A stretch of 64,000 nt of DNA, taken from the NCBI GenBank assembly GCA_963971425.1, contig OZ020515.1, positions 4,766,678 through 4,830,677 of the forward strand, given 5' to 3'. How positions within the stretch are numbered: position 1 is the stretch's first letter; each line of letters opens with the position of its first letter. The stretch comes from Bryoerythrophyllum caledonicum (Eukaryota > Streptophyta > Bryopsida > Pottiales > Pottiaceae). The translations under genes and the position numbers were made by a program. Below the pieces are notes generated by a model. It saw nothing but the letters and a program-made list of their open reading frames with translations. It did not search any database and was not told where the DNA came from. Below are positions 62,927 through 64,000 of the stretch, one piece after another.

Positions 62927-64000
62927 CACTACGGGAAATCGAAGCATCAATGACTAGCGATTTTAGTCATTGTTGAGTCATAGATGACCTGTATTACTAG
63001 GGAATGACTAAGAAATTTTTTGTTTGGGCACAGTAATAGTTTTGAGTAATAGATTTCTGTAGTCATTTTTTTTGCCACGTGGACTTCTCATCCATCTGCC
63101 TATGTGGCCATCATCCTCGAACATTGATGAGTTGGCTATTGACGTGGATTTGAGTGTGACATGGAATTTATGGTGAATGATGACGTGGATTTTTGTGTGA
63201 CGTGGAATTAAACATGGCAGTTGACATGGACAATGACGTGGACAATGATGTGGACAATGATAGTTTTTTTGTGAACTGCCTAGTTATTGTTTAGTCATTG
63301 TGTAGTGTTAGTTTAGTAATTCCTTAATTATTCTGGCAGTGTAAATTTACCCATAATAGATATGCATGTACTAATTTTAGTTTTGGTCTAGTTATTATTT
63401 GATTACTGTGTGGTTTGAATGCAGTCATTCTATAGTTATTTGGTAGTTTTTTTGTACATTGTCAAATTATTGTTTAGTCATTATGCAGTTTAGGTTGAGT
63501 CATTATGCAGTGTTAGTTTAGTAATTTCTTAGTTAATGTGGTAATAATAAATTGCCTATAGGCTATAATAAGATTGCAAGCACTAATTCTACTTCTACTC
63601 TAGTCATTATTCGGTTGTCAGTAAGAAACCACAGAAAAAGGTGCACACACAAAGATTTAATCGTCTCCTTCAAATATCATAGCTGTAAAAAAAACAATGT
63701 CAACATGTCCTTGATTGAACTCAGCTACTGTGGTTTGTTGTTGTCCCCGAGTGGTGGCTATCCCAGCATTTTCTCCACAAATGGACTGTGCCTGGAGAAA
63801 CTCGGAGAGACATTCTAAGTGGTTCACTAAGTTTGCAATAACTTTGGCGGCCGCTCTCCTCTCCACAAATATGATACACTTCACGTCCTTCTGTAATCTG
63901 TGAACAACGCCAATATATTTATCAGACGAAGCAAATAAAGGTCAAAATGCAAGAGCAACATTAAATAACAGAAAATGATGTCTCACCTTTTCCGGAAAAG
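62927..64000 (+). mobile_element. CACTA (EnSpm-like) transposon terminus, extends beyond window
   Basis: CACTACGGGAAATCG at 62927 fits the CACTA terminal motif and abruptly interrupts the family-2 LTR. It is followed by many short AGTCATTG, TTAGTCATT and TAGTTATT motifs in both orientations (62955-63620), like the subterminal transposase-binding repeats of this superfamily (family knowledge). No transposase is visible before the window ends. A Dicer-like fragment lies inside. Confidence 0.65.
63657..63902 (-). pseudogene. Dicer-like helicase C-terminal domain fragment
   Basis: The minus strand reads LQKDVKCIIFVERRAAAKVI after an acceptor GTTCACAG at about 63903, then LVNHLECLSEFLQ, TVAEFNQGHVDIVFFTA and MIFEGDD to a stop at 63657. 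This matches the order of the helicase C-domain of plant DICER-LIKE proteins (IIFVER, a later F-x-x-G-x-V-x-I/L-L-x-A-T and an EEG motif), with the last motifs degraded. A preceding exon seems to end near 63988 (GGAAAAG then GTGAGAC). The intact enzymes process double-stranded RNA to small RNAs. It may be a fragment captured by the CACTA element, or an exon of a gene carrying the element. Confidence 0.6.

Overview
This 64 kb window is repeat-rich plant nuclear DNA, with no prokaryotic or organellar features. The evidence is GT-AG introns, a stretch of degenerate TTTAGGG-type telomere-like sequence, Ty3/Gypsy retrotransposons, a CACTA terminus, and fragments of plant genes (ANGUSTIFOLIA/CtBP, a SUVR-type histone methyltransferase, a Dicer-like helicase). 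Several protein types, such as the FCP1-like domain with a DLNG motif, recall non-seed streptophytes (moss, lycophyte, fern or charophyte). That placement is inference and the species is not determined. A 200-base run of N lies at 58271-58470.

Region 1 (1-23520) is a stack of nested LTR retrotransposons. A minus-strand Gypsy-like element has its 5' LTR at 16618-23520, a primer-binding site at 16597-16614 and a gag reading leftward off the window. This gag is split by a complete plus-strand element (1065-14173) with 1099-bp LTRs, a tRNA-Asp-type primer-binding site and a perfect 5-bp target duplication (GGTAC). Three solo LTRs of the first family (5740-8371, 16739-18926, 19243-21688), each with a recognisable target duplication, sit inside the pol of the second element and inside the 5' LTR of their own family. 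Each LTR carries its own version of a coding-looking minisatellite.

Region 2 (24597-46814) is the most remarkable part. Perfect 28-bp terminal inverted repeats and a 4-bp TTAG duplication bound a segment of about 22.2 kb that looks like one giant DNA transposon. It carries, on the minus strand, a large transposase-like protein with one in-frame stop; a 2-oxoglutarate/Fe(II) dioxygenase-like gene, also with one stop; a fragment of ANGUSTIFOLIA; an intact multi-exon gene joining a ParB-like domain to a degenerate DNA-methyltransferase-like domain; an FCP1-like phosphatase domain (possibly the 3' part of the same gene); and a small basic protein. About 30 copies of a 31-35 bp palindrome occur only inside this segment, almost all in introns or untranslated parts of its genes. 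A 34-bp-period array of eight lies in the 5' intron of the transposase-like gene. A working hypothesis is a mobile element with its own DNA-modification or DNA-recognition machinery and cognate palindromic sites.

Region 3 (46815-64000) holds the 3' part of another Gypsy/Tat-like element (to 51197) that abuts a truncated SUVR-type gene. Next come a kinase-like pseudogene flanked by triple GC-rich palindromes, an unrecognised ORF, and two paralogous copies of an unrecognised gene (58649 and 60782). The second copy is broken by an LTR (61543-62926), which is in turn interrupted by a CACTA terminus with a Dicer-like helicase fragment inside. Many otherwise continuous frames in the window are interrupted by single stop codons, mostly explicable by C-to-T changes.
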